Shown in pieces: positions 1 to 7,111 of a stretch of 28,344 nucleotides of DNA. This stretch comes from a virus. The notes under the pieces were generated by a model, which worked only from the letters and a program-made list of their open reading frames with translations, ran no database searches and was not told where the DNA came from. The position numbers and the translations under genes were made by a program. How positions within the stretch are numbered: the first letter of the stretch is position 1; each line of letters starts with the position of its first letter. The DNA is taken from positions 1-28,344 of IMG/VR virus record IMGVR_UViG_3300017751_000151. One strand, given 5' to 3'.

Positions 1-2
1 AA

Positions 3-644
3 TATCAATATGTATGTTATTCTACAGCATCATCAACAAAAGAAAAACCAAAGTTCAGATTAGTGTTTCCACTTACATGTGGTATTGATAAAGAACAAAT
101 CAAACATTTCTGGTATGCTCTTAATAAAGAAATCGGCGATATCGCAGATGCTCAAACAAAAGATTTGAGCCGTATGTATTATATTCCAGCAAAATACAAA
201 AACAGTTTTAATTTTATATTCTCACATGATGGCGAAACTATGGATCCACATTTACTTATGGATTCTCACCCTTATGTTGTACCAAACGAAAACTTCTTTG
301 ATAGATTACCTGAAGCAATTAAGAAAGGTTTAATCGAACATCGTAAAGGCCAACTTACAAATAAAAGTTATACATGGACAGGGTATCAAGATTGTCCATT
401 TGTAAATAAGAAACAAGTAGAAGAATACAAATCAATAACAGATACTGGATGGTATGCAAAGATGTATCAAATTATGGTATCTACTGCTGGTAATGCAATG
501 AGCAAAGGTTATCCAATTACAGCTAAAGAAGTCGAGTATCTATGTAGAGGATTAGATGGCGATACAGGTAATTGGTATTTAAAAAGAGATATGAATAAGG
601 AAGCAGAGAGAGCAATAGAATTTGTGTTTAGAAATAACTTATGA
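3..644 (+). CDS. Primase-like protein, C-terminal part (5' truncated)
   Basis: The reading frame is open from the first bases of the window, so this is the C-terminal part of a longer gene; a GTG at 63 is only an internal codon. The visible 214 residues include a run ending in KDLSRMYYIPAKY followed by NFIF and a DPHLLMDSHPY segment. This resembles the 'DLSRxxYxP' region of archaeo-eukaryotic-type primase/Rep proteins in marine phages, where substrate-binding residues precede a helical C-terminal domain (family impression, not a search). It would prime replication with the gp41-like helicase further downstream. The catalytic metal-binding motif would lie upstream of the window and cannot be seen. 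The call is uncertain; a conserved phage protein of other function is possible. Confidence 0.45.
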   Translation, partial: YQYVCYSTASSTKEKPKFRLVFPLTCGIDKEQIKHFWYALNKEIGDIADAQTKDLSRMYYIPAKYKNSFNFIFSHDGETMDPHLLMDSHPYVVPNENFFDRLPEAIKKGLIEHRKGQLTNKSYTWTGYQDCPFVNKKQVEEYKSITDTGWYAKMYQIMVSTAGNAMSKGYPITAKEVEYLCRGLDGDTGNWYLKRDMNKEAERAIEFVFRNNL

Positions 645-784
645 TTTTTTATCACGAGAGAGAACTACATATAGCATATGAAGAATATTGTCAATCAATG
701 CCTGAAGGTTCAATGCTTATGGATATCGAAAATTATAGAAGAGAAATATTTGAACCGTTATTAAATGAGATGTATGATGAGTAA
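641..784 (+). CDS. Small hypothetical protein (47 aa)
   Basis: A 47-codon frame starts with ATGA overlapping the upstream stop codon and ends inside the start region of the downstream SleB gene, so it fills the gap exactly and is probably translationally coupled. The protein starts MIFYHERELHIAYEEYCQS and is acidic with many Tyr and Glu residues; no membrane segment or known motif is visible. Function is unknown. Support comes from position and overlap rather than recognised homology. Confidence 0.5.
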   Translation: MIFYHERELHIAYEEYCQSMPEGSMLMDIENYRREIFEPLLNEMYDE

Positions 785-1286
785 TAAAGAAATAGATAGA
801 GGGTTATTAGCAATAGGTTGGTCATTAATGTTTATGATGATAATCTTATTTGCTGGAAAAGCATATTCTGTAGAAAACGATAGATATTGTATGGCACAAA
901 ACATTTACTTTGAGTCAGCAAACCAATCTTTTGCAGGGCAACTTGCAGTTGGTCTTGTTGTTATAAATAGAGTAGAAGATGATCAATTTCCTAGTGAAGT
1001 TTGTGATGTAATATACCAAGCTAAGACTTTTATTAATTGGAAAGGTAATGAAGTACCTATTAGAAATCAATGTCAGTTTAGTTGGTACTGTGATGGAAAA
1101 TCTGATGAGCCAGTTGATTCTGCTACATGGTTAAAATCATTATACGTTGCTGATTTATTACTAGAAATCGGTGTTAGAGATATAACAGAAGGTTCATTAT
1201 ATTACCATGCTGATTATATATTGCCATATTGGGCATCAGAACTTGAACAGATTGTTACTATTGATAATCATTTGTTCTATAAATAG
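777..1286 (+). CDS. SleB/CwlJ-type cell-wall hydrolase with N-terminal membrane segment
   Basis: The 169-residue product has an N-terminal hydrophobic stretch (about residues 9-27), then the segment CMAQNIYFESANQ (38-50), which matches the signature of the SleB/Hydrolase_2 family; Glu46 is the expected catalytic acid. A CQFSWYCDG segment and a final Tyr/Trp-rich ADYILPYW segment also fit the family. These enzymes cut peptidoglycan glycan strands, so it is a candidate endolysin or virion lysin acting in the periplasm. The hydrophobic segment could be a cleaved signal peptide or a signal-anchor-release helix. ATGs at 765, 774 and 777 compete; 777 has the best-spaced GAGA upstream. It lies far from the spanin pair at 23.1-24.0 kb, so the lysis genes are split. 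Confidence 0.85.
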   Translation: MSNKEIDRGLLAIGWSLMFMMIILFAGKAYSVENDRYCMAQNIYFESANQSFAGQLAVGLVVINRVEDDQFPSEVCDVIYQAKTFINWKGNEVPIRNQCQFSWYCDGKSDEPVDSATWLKSLYVADLLLEIGVRDITEGSLYYHADYILPYWASELEQIVTIDNHLFYK

Positions 1287-1297
1287 GAGATAAAAAA

Positions 1298-1561
1298 ATG
1301 AAAATGTTAGCAGACAATGTCTTAATAACAGAAGTGCCAACTGAATCACAATCAGCTGGTGGAATTATATTAACAGAATCAATAGATAACGCAAGTAAAC
1401 CAGGTTTAGTTTTATCTGTAGGGTCAGGAGCAAATGGTTCTATTACACGAGGCCAAAGAGTGTTCCTTGAATGGGATAAAGCAATGCCTGTAAACGTAGA
1501 AGGTAAAGCCGCGGTTATTATAAAGTCAGAATATATAAGAGCAATAATAGGAGAAGAATAA
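1298..1561 (+). CDS. groES: GroES-type co-chaperonin
   Basis: An 87-residue protein with the complete GroES plan: an N-terminal strand (MLADNVLITEV), a mobile-loop region ending in SAGGIILTES (about residues 19-28) that should contact GroEL, a GLVLSVGSG turn, a VFLEWDKAMPV segment, and a C-terminal strand ending YIRAIIGEE. It would cap host GroEL, as gp31 does for T4 during capsid protein folding. No groEL is visible here, so it must use host GroEL. AGGAGA precedes the ATG at a normal distance, and the stop overlaps the next start (TAATG), implying coupling to the nuclease gene. The product is short and lacks the longer loop of T4 gp31, so it is closer to bacterial GroES. Confidence 0.9.
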   Translation: MKMLADNVLITEVPTESQSAGGIILTESIDNASKPGLVLSVGSGANGSITRGQRVFLEWDKAMPVNVEGKAAVIIKSEYIRAIIGEE

Positions 1562-2022
1562 TGTACAAATATAAAGTTCATGTAGGTAGAATTATTGATG
1601 GAGACACAGTTGATGTAGATATCGACTTAGGCTTTGGAATGGTTTATAAAAAACAAAGAGTTAGAATGATGGGTATTGATACTCCAGAATCAAGGACTCG
1701 AAATTTAGAAGAAAAGTTTTATGGTAAGCAATCAAAATACTTTTTAGAAAAATTATTAAAAGGTGAGAATGAATACAGAACAGTGTATTTACAATCTCAT
1801 GACAAAGGAAAGTTTGGTAGAATCTTAGGAGAGTTTTTTATAGAAACTGATGTTATCTTTGAAGGTGTTACAAGTAATGCATCTGGTAGCATTAACCAAA
1901 TGATGATTGATAACTATCATGCAGTACCATACTTTGGTCAATCTAAAGATGATACAGAACAAGGACACCTTTGGAATAAACAAGCATTAAATGAACAAGG
2001 TATTATTTACAAGCCAAAATAA
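1561..2022 (+). CDS. Staphylococcal-nuclease-like (SNase) endonuclease
   Basis: The 153-residue product carries the whole SNase core: IIDGDTVDVD (residues 11-20, Ca-binding Asp13/Asp15), RVRMMGIDTPES (33-44, with Arg35, Asp40 and Glu43) and KFGRILG (84-90, with Arg87). These correspond to the catalytic and metal residues of Staphylococcus thermonuclease. It hydrolyses DNA and/or RNA. No signal peptide is seen, so it should act in the cytoplasm, plausibly on host DNA to feed nucleotide salvage. A cytoplasmic nuclease makes sense if phage DNA is modified, as the following genes suggest, but SNases are not known to be modification-sensitive. Its start overlaps the groES stop by one base. Confidence 0.88.
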   Translation: MYKYKVHVGRIIDGDTVDVDIDLGFGMVYKKQRVRMMGIDTPESRTRNLEEKFYGKQSKYFLEKLLKGENEYRTVYLQSHDKGKFGRILGEFFIETDVIFEGVTSNASGSINQMMIDNYHAVPYFGQSKDDTEQGHLWNKQALNEQGIIYKPK

Positions 2023-2035
2023 ATGAAATTAACTA

Positions 2036-2064
2036 TTTACATTATACCAAAACTGTGGTATAAT
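2036..2064 (+). promoter_or_regulatory. Strong sigma70-type promoter P1 with extended -10
   Basis: TTTACA (2036-2041), exactly 17 bp, then TATAAT (2059-2064) preceded by TGG, giving an extended -10. The same arrangement recurs at 8730, 12089 and 24251. It lies in the 64-bp gap after the SNase gene, and the expected start site near 2071 leaves a short leader with GGAG (2078-2081) before the ATG at 2087. It should drive the nucleotide-modification genes early, using host RNA polymerase. Confidence 0.88.
2041..2064. promoter_or_regulatory. Perfect inverted repeat over promoter P1 (candidate operator)
   Basis: ATTATACCA (2041-2049) and TGGTATAAT (2056-2064) are perfect reverse complements separated by AAACTG. 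The right arm contains the whole -10 element. A dimeric repressor bound here would block polymerase, or the dyad could act as a hairpin on the DNA. The other three promoters do not share this left arm, so this control would be specific to P1. The arms are A+T-rich, so chance remains possible. Confidence 0.4.
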
Positions 2065-2086
2065 ATAACTATATTATGGAGAAATT

Positions 2087-2452
2087 ATGAAAGAATCTTT
2101 GAGAGTGCTACAAGAATGTGCTGAGCTACAAACACAAAAGTCCAATGACTATCAGAATCCAAATTCTAAAATAAGTCAAGCTGATTACTATCCGAATGGT
2201 ATCACAACCATTCATGACATTATGCATGCTAAAATGCTAAGAATGGCATCCGTTATGGAAGCTATGCAAACTAGCGACTATGAACCAAACTTTGAATCTC
2301 TTGAAGATTCAGCAAAAGATCTAATCAATTATGCATCATTCTTTGTTGCATATTGCAGACACGGTATTCCAGGTCAAGACTTAGATAAAGATGCATTTAA
2401 CTCTAATAATAATATTGGTTTAAAAGGAGATAATAATGTATCAAGTGAATAA
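2087..2452 (+). CDS. DUF1599/MazG-like all-alpha nucleotide-associated protein
   Basis: The 121-residue product has a helical layout with KSNDYQNPNSK (18-28), HAKMLRM (about 47-53), then SLEDSAKDLINYASFFVAY (71-89). The 'DY ... K..R ... ED..DLINYA' pattern is that of small phage DUF1599 proteins, which have been proposed as nucleotide-modification-associated relatives of the MazG/dUTPase all-alpha pyrophosphatases. Their substrate is not established. It is the first gene after promoter P1 and lies directly before the gp42-like hydroxymethylase, so a role in the modified-dCTP pathway (for example removing dCTP) is plausible but inferred. The last 17 bases overlap the next gene. Confidence 0.55.
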   Translation: MKESLRVLQECAELQTQKSNDYQNPNSKISQADYYPNGITTIHDIMHAKMLRMASVMEAMQTSDYEPNFESLEDSAKDLINYASFFVAYCRHGIPGQDLDKDAFNSNNNIGLKGDNNVSSE

Positions 2453-3116
2453 TACAGCAGACATAAAAGAAGTATTTAAGAAACACTTAGAAGCTAAAAA
2501 CTATGTAACTGATAAAACAGGTGTAAAGACTATTGAAATACTTGGTGCATCTTTTGTTGCTGATAAACCTGCTATCTTTGGTACTCCGAATGAAGAGTAT
2601 ATTAAAGTAGAAATTGATTGGTATAACTCTAGGTCAACAAATATAAATGATATCTATAATGATAAAGAAGCACCACAAGCTTGGCAATATACTGCAAATA
2701 CTCATGGTGAAATCAATTCTAATTATGGACATCTTATATTCAGTAAAAAATACCATAAACAATATCAACATGTTCTTCAAGAATTGTGTGAAGTTAATCC
2801 AGACTCACGTAGAGCTTCAATGATATACCAAAGACCAAACATATGGCGTGAGTATAAAGAAAACGGTAAGAATGATTTTATATGTACTAATGCTGTTACT
2901 TATTACATTCGAGATGGATACTTACATGCTGCAGTTCAAATGAGAAGCAATGATGTAATGTTTGGATATCGAAATGATTATGCTTGGCAAAGATATGTAC
3001 AAGAAAAACTACAAACTGATTTGTACTATAATGGTATTAAAACAGAACTTGGCCATATTTATTGGCAAGTGCAAAATTTACATGTATATGAGAGGCACTT
3101 TAATCTTGTTAAGTAA
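2436..3116 (+). CDS. 42: Deoxycytidylate 5-hydroxymethylase (T4 gp42-like)
   Basis: This is a 226-residue thymidylate-synthase-fold protein. Visible motifs are DKTGVKTIEILGASF (26-40), NPDSRRASMIYQRP (121-134, phosphate-binding Arg125/126), DFICTN (147-152, nucleophile Cys150), MRSNDVMFGYRNDYAW (169-184) and LHVYERHF (215-222). In thymidylate synthases the position of Asp181 is Asn and selects dUMP; Asp here is the diagnostic dCMP-hydroxymethylase residue (Asp179 of T4 gp42). The overall pattern matches remembered T4 gp42 closely. It would convert dCMP to 5-hydroxymethyl-dCMP with methylenetetrahydrofolate. A good Shine-Dalgarno (AAAGGAGA) precedes ATG 2436. The protein ends soon after LHVYERHF and so lacks the C-terminal tail of T4 gp42. 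Confidence 0.9.
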   Translation: MYQVNNTADIKEVFKKHLEAKNYVTDKTGVKTIEILGASFVADKPAIFGTPNEEYIKVEIDWYNSRSTNINDIYNDKEAPQAWQYTANTHGEINSNYGHLIFSKKYHKQYQHVLQELCEVNPDSRRASMIYQRPNIWREYKENGKNDFICTNAVTYYIRDGYLHAAVQMRSNDVMFGYRNDYAWQRYVQEKLQTDLYYNGIKTELGHIYWQVQNLHVYERHFNLVK

Positions 3117-3267
3117 TTACTGGAGACTATGGGCTAAGTCCCTAGGCGAAAAAGTTGGAGCTACCAACAAAGAAGCAAACACTATAGCTATAATGAGAAG
3201 TATTATTGTTTGGATGAACTTTATAACGTGTTTCTTTATCATATCTGGAGTAATACACAATTGGTAA
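3088..3267 (+). CDS. Small membrane protein (59 aa)
   Basis: The 59-residue product overlaps the end of the hydroxymethylase gene and the start of the dCMP deaminase gene. It begins with a YWRLWAKSLGEKVG segment, then KEANTIAIMRSI, and ends with one strong hydrophobic helix (IIVWMNFITCFFIISGVIHNW). The 'WRLWAKxLGEK ... EA ... IAIxR' layout is one I associate with short conserved proteins of marine T4-like phages. The function is unknown; it is a single-pass inner-membrane protein with an N-terminal cytoplasmic or amphipathic part. The exact start (ATG 3082 or 3088, or TTG 3107) is uncertain because no clear ribosome binding site is present. Confidence 0.6.
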   Translation: MRGTLILLSNYWRLWAKSLGEKVGATNKEANTIAIMRSIIVWMNFITCFFIISGVIHNW

Positions 3268-3695
3268 ATAAGTGGGATAAAAGATTTATGAATGTGGCTA
3301 TGGAAGTATCTTCATGGTCAAAAGATCCAAGTAAGAAGATCGGTTGTATTGCTGTAAAAGATAGAAGAATAATAGCTACAGGATTTAATGGATTCCCTAA
3401 AGGAATTGAAGATTTACCTGATAGGTTAAACAATAGAGAATTAAAATATAAGTATGTAGTTCATGCTGAAATGAATTGCATATATAACGCATCACACCAT
3501 GGGATATCTTTAAAAGATACAACAATGTATGTATATGGATTACCCACATGTAGTGAATGTGCAAAAGGTATTATTCAAGCAGGTGTAACAAGAGTTGTAT
3601 ACCAAGCAGAAGAAATACCATCACAATGGGAAAAAAGTAATATGTTAACAATTGATTTATTATCGGAGGCAAATATTAGTTATGAACGAGCCTAG
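3261..3695 (+). CDS. Deoxycytidylate deaminase
   Basis: The core is an intact zinc-dependent CMP/dCMP deaminase: SKDPSKKIGCIAV, then VVHAEMNCIYNA with the His-Ala-Glu zinc/proton-shuttle motif, then LPTCSECAKGIIQAG with the Cys-x-x-Cys zinc ligands. It converts dCMP to dUMP for thymidylate synthesis, as T4 Cd does, and would compete with the gp42-like enzyme for dCMP. I place the start at TTG 3261 with GGAG at 3247-3250, because homologous proteins begin close to the NKWDKRFM segment. An ATG at 3210 would add 17 residues that only mirror the upstream gene in another frame. The product is about 144 residues, normal for the family. Confidence 0.9.
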   Translation: MVNKWDKRFMNVAMEVSSWSKDPSKKIGCIAVKDRRIIATGFNGFPKGIEDLPDRLNNRELKYKYVVHAEMNCIYNASHHGISLKDTTMYVYGLPTCSECAKGIIQAGVTRVVYQAEEIPSQWEKSNMLTIDLLSEANISYERA

Positions 3696-3930
3696 GAATC
3701 CAAAATACACAGCAGATTGGTATTTAAAATGGATAGCTTCAATAATTGTACTATGTGCAATGTCAATACGTGGTGTAGCGGAATACGCTCAAATTGATTT
3801 ATATTTAAGTATTGTAGGTATAGGTTTATGGCTATGGGTATCTCTTATTTGGAACGATAGAGCATTGATACTTTTAAATGGTATGGGACTATTATTCCTA
3901 CTAAATAACTTATGGAAGAGTTTCTTATGA
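3682..3930 (+). CDS. Conserved small membrane protein (82 aa)
   Basis: The product starts MNEPRNPKYTADWYLKW and then has two to three hydrophobic helices (about residues 16-33, 40-55 and 60-76). It overlaps the deaminase stop upstream and the glycosyltransferase start downstream (ATGA), so it belongs to the same coupled transcript. The 'RNPKYTADW.LKW' start and 'IWNDRALILLNGxGL' end resemble a family of unknown function found in marine T4-like phages (family impression). GGAGG lies 12 bases before ATG 3682. No function can be assigned; it should sit in the host inner membrane. Confidence 0.7.
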   Translation: MNEPRNPKYTADWYLKWIASIIVLCAMSIRGVAEYAQIDLYLSIVGIGLWLWVSLIWNDRALILLNGMGLLFLLNNLWKSFL

Positions 3931-5186
3931 AGATAGGTGTAGGTAAAATAGGTAAATCAGTATTATTCGACAGCAGTCGTTGGGGTGCAGTTGGTGGAGA
4001 TAATGAAGCACCAATACTATTCGAACATTTAATCCGTAATAATCCTGAGCATGAATTTGTTTTAGTATGTCCATCAGATTATGATAGATTACCTTTAAAC
4101 AGACAACAAGAAATAAACGAACATGGTAATTTAACAAATGCATGGGAAAAGTTTTCACAATGGAAAAAAGATGGTAACTGGAGTCGTAACCATCCAGCAA
4201 GTGATAGACAAGAATTTATGGAAGATGTATTAATTAAAAATCCTGACTATAAAGTAGAAGTTGGTGTTTTTATGATGGGTATGTCAGCAACTTCTAATAT
4301 TCATGGTCATTCTAAATTAATGACTGATCATACAGTTCTTGCAAAACCATTAGATATGCAAAGAAGGTATGCTGGACCACCTGTCTATTATCTTAATCAT
4401 TATACGGATATAAAATGGATTATGTTACTTAATGACCCTAGATTATATCCAGGTAAAATGAGAGACTTATGGAATCCACCACAAAAAATCTTTTCACAAT
4501 ATAACGAACCTATAGTACATAAAAACTATGCATCGTATGATGATCCTACAAGACAAGAACATAATATCCAATGTAGCTATGATGCACTGGAAACAACATT
4601 TCTTATTGGTAAAAAACGTGGTGAAATGTTAGAAGAAGTGCCTAATAGTTTAGATAACTTTTTTGAAGATAAACCAAAGAGTGGTGAAAAAGATATTCAG
4701 TTTATGATAGTATGTAATGAAGGTAAACCATCTAGGTATCCTGACTTAAAGAAATATATACTTGACCATGTACAAGATGTTGACATATACGGGCAATGGA
4801 AACCTGAAACTATAGGTGAAGATAAAAGATTTAAAGGACCAAAGAAGTTTAATGATTTAATGCAGATGTTACCAAGAGTAAAATACACATTCTGTATTCC
4901 AATTAAAAAAGGTTGGGTAACTGCAAAGGTATGGGAAATGGCTCATTATGGTATTATACCTTTCTTACATCCAACGTATGATGAACAAGATAATCTTAAA
5001 GTACCTGACTTTATTAGAGTTAAAGATTCTGAAGATCTATTTAATAAAATTAAATTCTTAGAAGAAAAACCAAAAGCATATCAAGAGCTTAGAGATTTAC
5101 TTGATAACTTACTTAAAGATGAGTACTATGATGGCTCATATTTAAATAATAAAATTATGGGAGAATTAAAAGCTTATGCACAATAA
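3927..5186 (+). CDS. GT-B glycosyltransferase, T4 beta-glucosyltransferase-like; candidate 5hmC-DNA glycosyltransferase
   Basis: A 419-residue two-domain protein. In the N-terminal half, VYYLNHYTDIKW (153-164) parallels the YYLFTDIR segment of T4 beta-glucosyltransferase that holds the catalytic Asp100 (here Asp161). In the C-terminal half, KPSRYPDLKKYILD (267-280) parallels its phosphate-binding Arg region; DVDIYGQ, KRFKGPKKF and TAKVWEMAHYGIIPF (332-346, Glu337) parallel its FFGN and RVWETMASDAV segments, where Glu272 binds the UDP ribose. These matches rest on memory of the T4 protein. The gene lies just after dCMP hydroxymethylase and deaminase, so transfer of a sugar to 5-hydroxymethylcytosine in DNA is the favoured role. 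A glycan glycosyltransferase is the alternative. Start 3927 overlaps the previous stop. Confidence 0.62.
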   Translation: MKIGVGKIGKSVLFDSSRWGAVGGDNEAPILFEHLIRNNPEHEFVLVCPSDYDRLPLNRQQEINEHGNLTNAWEKFSQWKKDGNWSRNHPASDRQEFMEDVLIKNPDYKVEVGVFMMGMSATSNIHGHSKLMTDHTVLAKPLDMQRRYAGPPVYYLNHYTDIKWIMLLNDPRLYPGKMRDLWNPPQKIFSQYNEPIVHKNYASYDDPTRQEHNIQCSYDALETTFLIGKKRGEMLEEVPNSLDNFFEDKPKSGEKDIQFMIVCNEGKPSRYPDLKKYILDHVQDVDIYGQWKPETIGEDKRFKGPKKFNDLMQMLPRVKYTFCIPIKKGWVTAKVWEMAHYGIIPFLHPTYDEQDNLKVPDFIRVKDSEDLFNKIKFLEEKPKAYQELRDLLDNLLKDEYYDGSYLNNKIMGELKAYAQ

Positions 5187-6216
5187 AAGACTTATAGTAG
5201 ATTTTGATGACACAATAGCATTTACCAAAAATAGAGATTGGGATAATGCAAAGGCAAATACGACATTAATTGAAAAGTTAAATAAACTTAGTGATGAAGG
5301 TTGGACCGTAGATATTTTTACAGCTAGAGGTTCAATATCATGTAAAACAAGAGGAGAAGCAGAAGAAAAGTATAGTGACCAAATTAAAAATTGGTTAAGT
5401 AATCATAACGTAAATTATAATATGCTATCTTTTGATAAACCATTAGGTGCTTATTATATTGATGATAAAGGTATTACACCCGAAGATTTTATAGATACAG
5501 ATATTAGAGAACTTGAAGGTGGTTTATCAGGGTCAGACATTTATACTGATGGTAAACTAGTACACAAGACTGCTGATAATGCTCACTTAGCTCATGCGTG
5601 GTTCTCTTATGTAAATGGTTATTTAAATGTTCCAAGAATTGATAGAGTTGTAGGTAATACAATTACAATGGAATATATTGATCACGACGAATTCTATTTA
5701 AATAATTTTACATATAGAGCATTAGGATTAATACAAGAATCACTAGATAGAATGTCAAATATGGATGTACTAGAAAATAGCTACACATTTGATGATTATG
5801 TAAAAAGAATCAAAGGACATATTGAATTAGCAGGAGATATACCAGAGTTTACTGACACATTGCAAAGATTAAAAGAATTAGATTTACAACCAACGTTTTC
5901 ACATGGTGACTTTGGTGTCAAGAATATGTTATTTAAAGAAGATGAATTATTTTTAATTGATCCTATCTTAGATACATTTGGATGTACTGAACTTGATGTT
6001 GCTAAATTTATAGCATCATTATATATTAATCAATACGATGATATGACTTGTTTAGCTATCAGAACATTGTGTGCGTATAACAAATTTGAAGAAGAGGATA
6101 TTACTACTTTAGTTAAAGCAGAAATCATTAGAGTATACAAATATCACCCAGACAAACAATTTATAATTAATAAAGTACAACAGGCGGAAGCCGATTTTTG
6201 GAGAAGATATGAATGA
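5176..6216 (+). CDS. HAD phosphatase fused to an aminoglycoside-phosphotransferase-like kinase
   Basis: The 346-residue product has two domains. Residues 1-105 are HAD-like: VDFDDT (8-13, nucleophile Asp9 and Asp11), IFTARG (47-52, Thr49) and YIDDKG (94-99, Asp96/97), as in the small phosphatases found in capsule and sugar-phosphate loci. Residues 115-346 are kinase-like: a KLVHK segment, a YIDHDEF stretch, FSHGDFGVKN (241-250: Asp245 base, Asn250) and LIDPILD (260-266: metal Asp262), the Brenner motif of APH/choline-kinase enzymes. One protein thus could both remove and add a phosphate on a small sugar or alcohol. It overlaps its neighbours on both sides, in line with the following GT-A and cytidylyltransferase genes. 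The substrate is unknown. Confidence 0.75.
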   Translation: MHNKRLIVDFDDTIAFTKNRDWDNAKANTTLIEKLNKLSDEGWTVDIFTARGSISCKTRGEAEEKYSDQIKNWLSNHNVNYNMLSFDKPLGAYYIDDKGITPEDFIDTDIRELEGGLSGSDIYTDGKLVHKTADNAHLAHAWFSYVNGYLNVPRIDRVVGNTITMEYIDHDEFYLNNFTYRALGLIQESLDRMSNMDVLENSYTFDDYVKRIKGHIELAGDIPEFTDTLQRLKELDLQPTFSHGDFGVKNMLFKEDELFLIDPILDTFGCTELDVAKFIASLYINQYDDMTCLAIRTLCAYNKFEEEDITTLVKAEIIRVYKYHPDKQFIINKVQQAEADFWRRYE

Positions 6217-7111
6217 CATTTTTATAATAAGTAATAACATGGATAGATTAGTACAATTTAAAAAGTACTACAATATATTTCATGATGATACAAAAACACA
6301 ACTAAACGTAATATTAGATAATAGGAAAAAAGATTTTGACGTAAGTGAAATACTTGATACCTTTAATATTTACTATACAAAAGATATGTTAGAAGAGGTA
6401 AAACCATTATTTGATAATCCAGATATGATTGATAAAATACTAGACATATACGGAGTTGCTATTAAATGGTTTGTGTTTCCTTATGTGCATAAAATATTAC
6501 ATATTGAAAAAGCAATGATGATGGACGATGATGTATTTTTACTTCAACCAATAGATGAATACTTTAAAAAGGATTATGTTTATTACAATGAGTCAGCATT
6601 AGGAGTTATGTCAAAAGGTGTAGAAAATGTACTAGAGCCATTATATAGAGAATATGTTGATATTACTAAAATGAGAGAAAAGCCATGGTTTACATTAAAC
6701 TCAGGACAGATTATTCATAAAGACCACGATATGTTAATGACTTTTCTAAATAGAGCTTTACATCCGAATGTGTATAATCTTTTAATGGAAGCAACAGAAA
6801 AATATAAAGCAAAAGCTGGATTTATAAATACTAAAAACAAAAGAGTTATAGGTGGTAAGTTTTGGATTTTAGAACAAAACATATATGCTATCTATTACAG
6901 ATGGTTATCCGAGAATGGTTATGATGTGACCACATTTGGTACTGACATAAAAGTACATAGTGGTATTATGAAAGAGGATTTTGATATTTCAAGAACTAGA
7001 AAATTACCCAAGTATATACATTACCTTCCAACGGATAAAGAACCGCTATATACAATATATGCAAAACAAATTGATAGAATAATTAATGGAGAAGTGAATG
7101 TTCCTAGATAA
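6209..7111 (+). CDS. GT-A-type glycosyltransferase
   Basis: The 300-residue protein has an N-terminal beta/alpha region and the segment KAMMMDDDVFLLQPIDEYF (101-119) with a DDD metal/nucleotide-sugar motif at 106-108, typical of GT-A glycosyltransferases. Further on are LNSGQIIHKD and a GGKFWILEQN segment suitable for acceptor binding, and a late VHSG segment (His metal ligand in many GT-A enzymes). No membrane helix is seen, so it acts in the cytoplasm. It overlaps both neighbours by a few bases. It may add a second sugar to the DNA base made by the preceding genes, or decorate phage or host glycans; the sequence alone cannot decide. Confidence 0.7.
   Translation: MNDIFIISNNMDRLVQFKKYYNIFHDDTKTQLNVILDNRKKDFDVSEILDTFNIYYTKDMLEEVKPLFDNPDMIDKILDIYGVAIKWFVFPYVHKILHIEKAMMMDDDVFLLQPIDEYFKKDYVYYNESALGVMSKGVENVLEPLYREYVDITKMREKPWFTLNSGQIIHKDHDMLMTFLNRALHPNVYNLLMEATEKYKAKAGFINTKNKRVIGGKFWILEQNIYAIYYRWLSENGYDVTTFGTDIKVHSGIMKEDFDISRTRKLPKYIHYLPTDKEPLYTIYAKQIDRIINGEVNVPR

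Noticed and set aside
2087-2116. Capsid-targeting tag on the DUF1599-like protein (MKESLRVLQE)
   Set aside because: It lacks the aromatic residues of the tag, is an early metabolic gene, and the match is only Met-Lys and a Leu-x-Glu.
2962-3087. Longer N-terminus for the 59-residue membrane protein
   Set aside because: The added part is just another frame of the hydroxymethylase 3' end and would be unlike the rest of the protein.
2436-3116. Thymidylate synthase rather than dCMP hydroxymethylase
   Set aside because: The Asn that selects dUMP in thymidylate synthases is Asp181 here, and the surrounding segments match T4 gp42.
3210-3260. ATG 3210 as start of dCMP deaminase
   Set aside because: The 17 added residues mirror the upstream membrane protein in another frame; deaminases normally begin near the WDKRFM segment.
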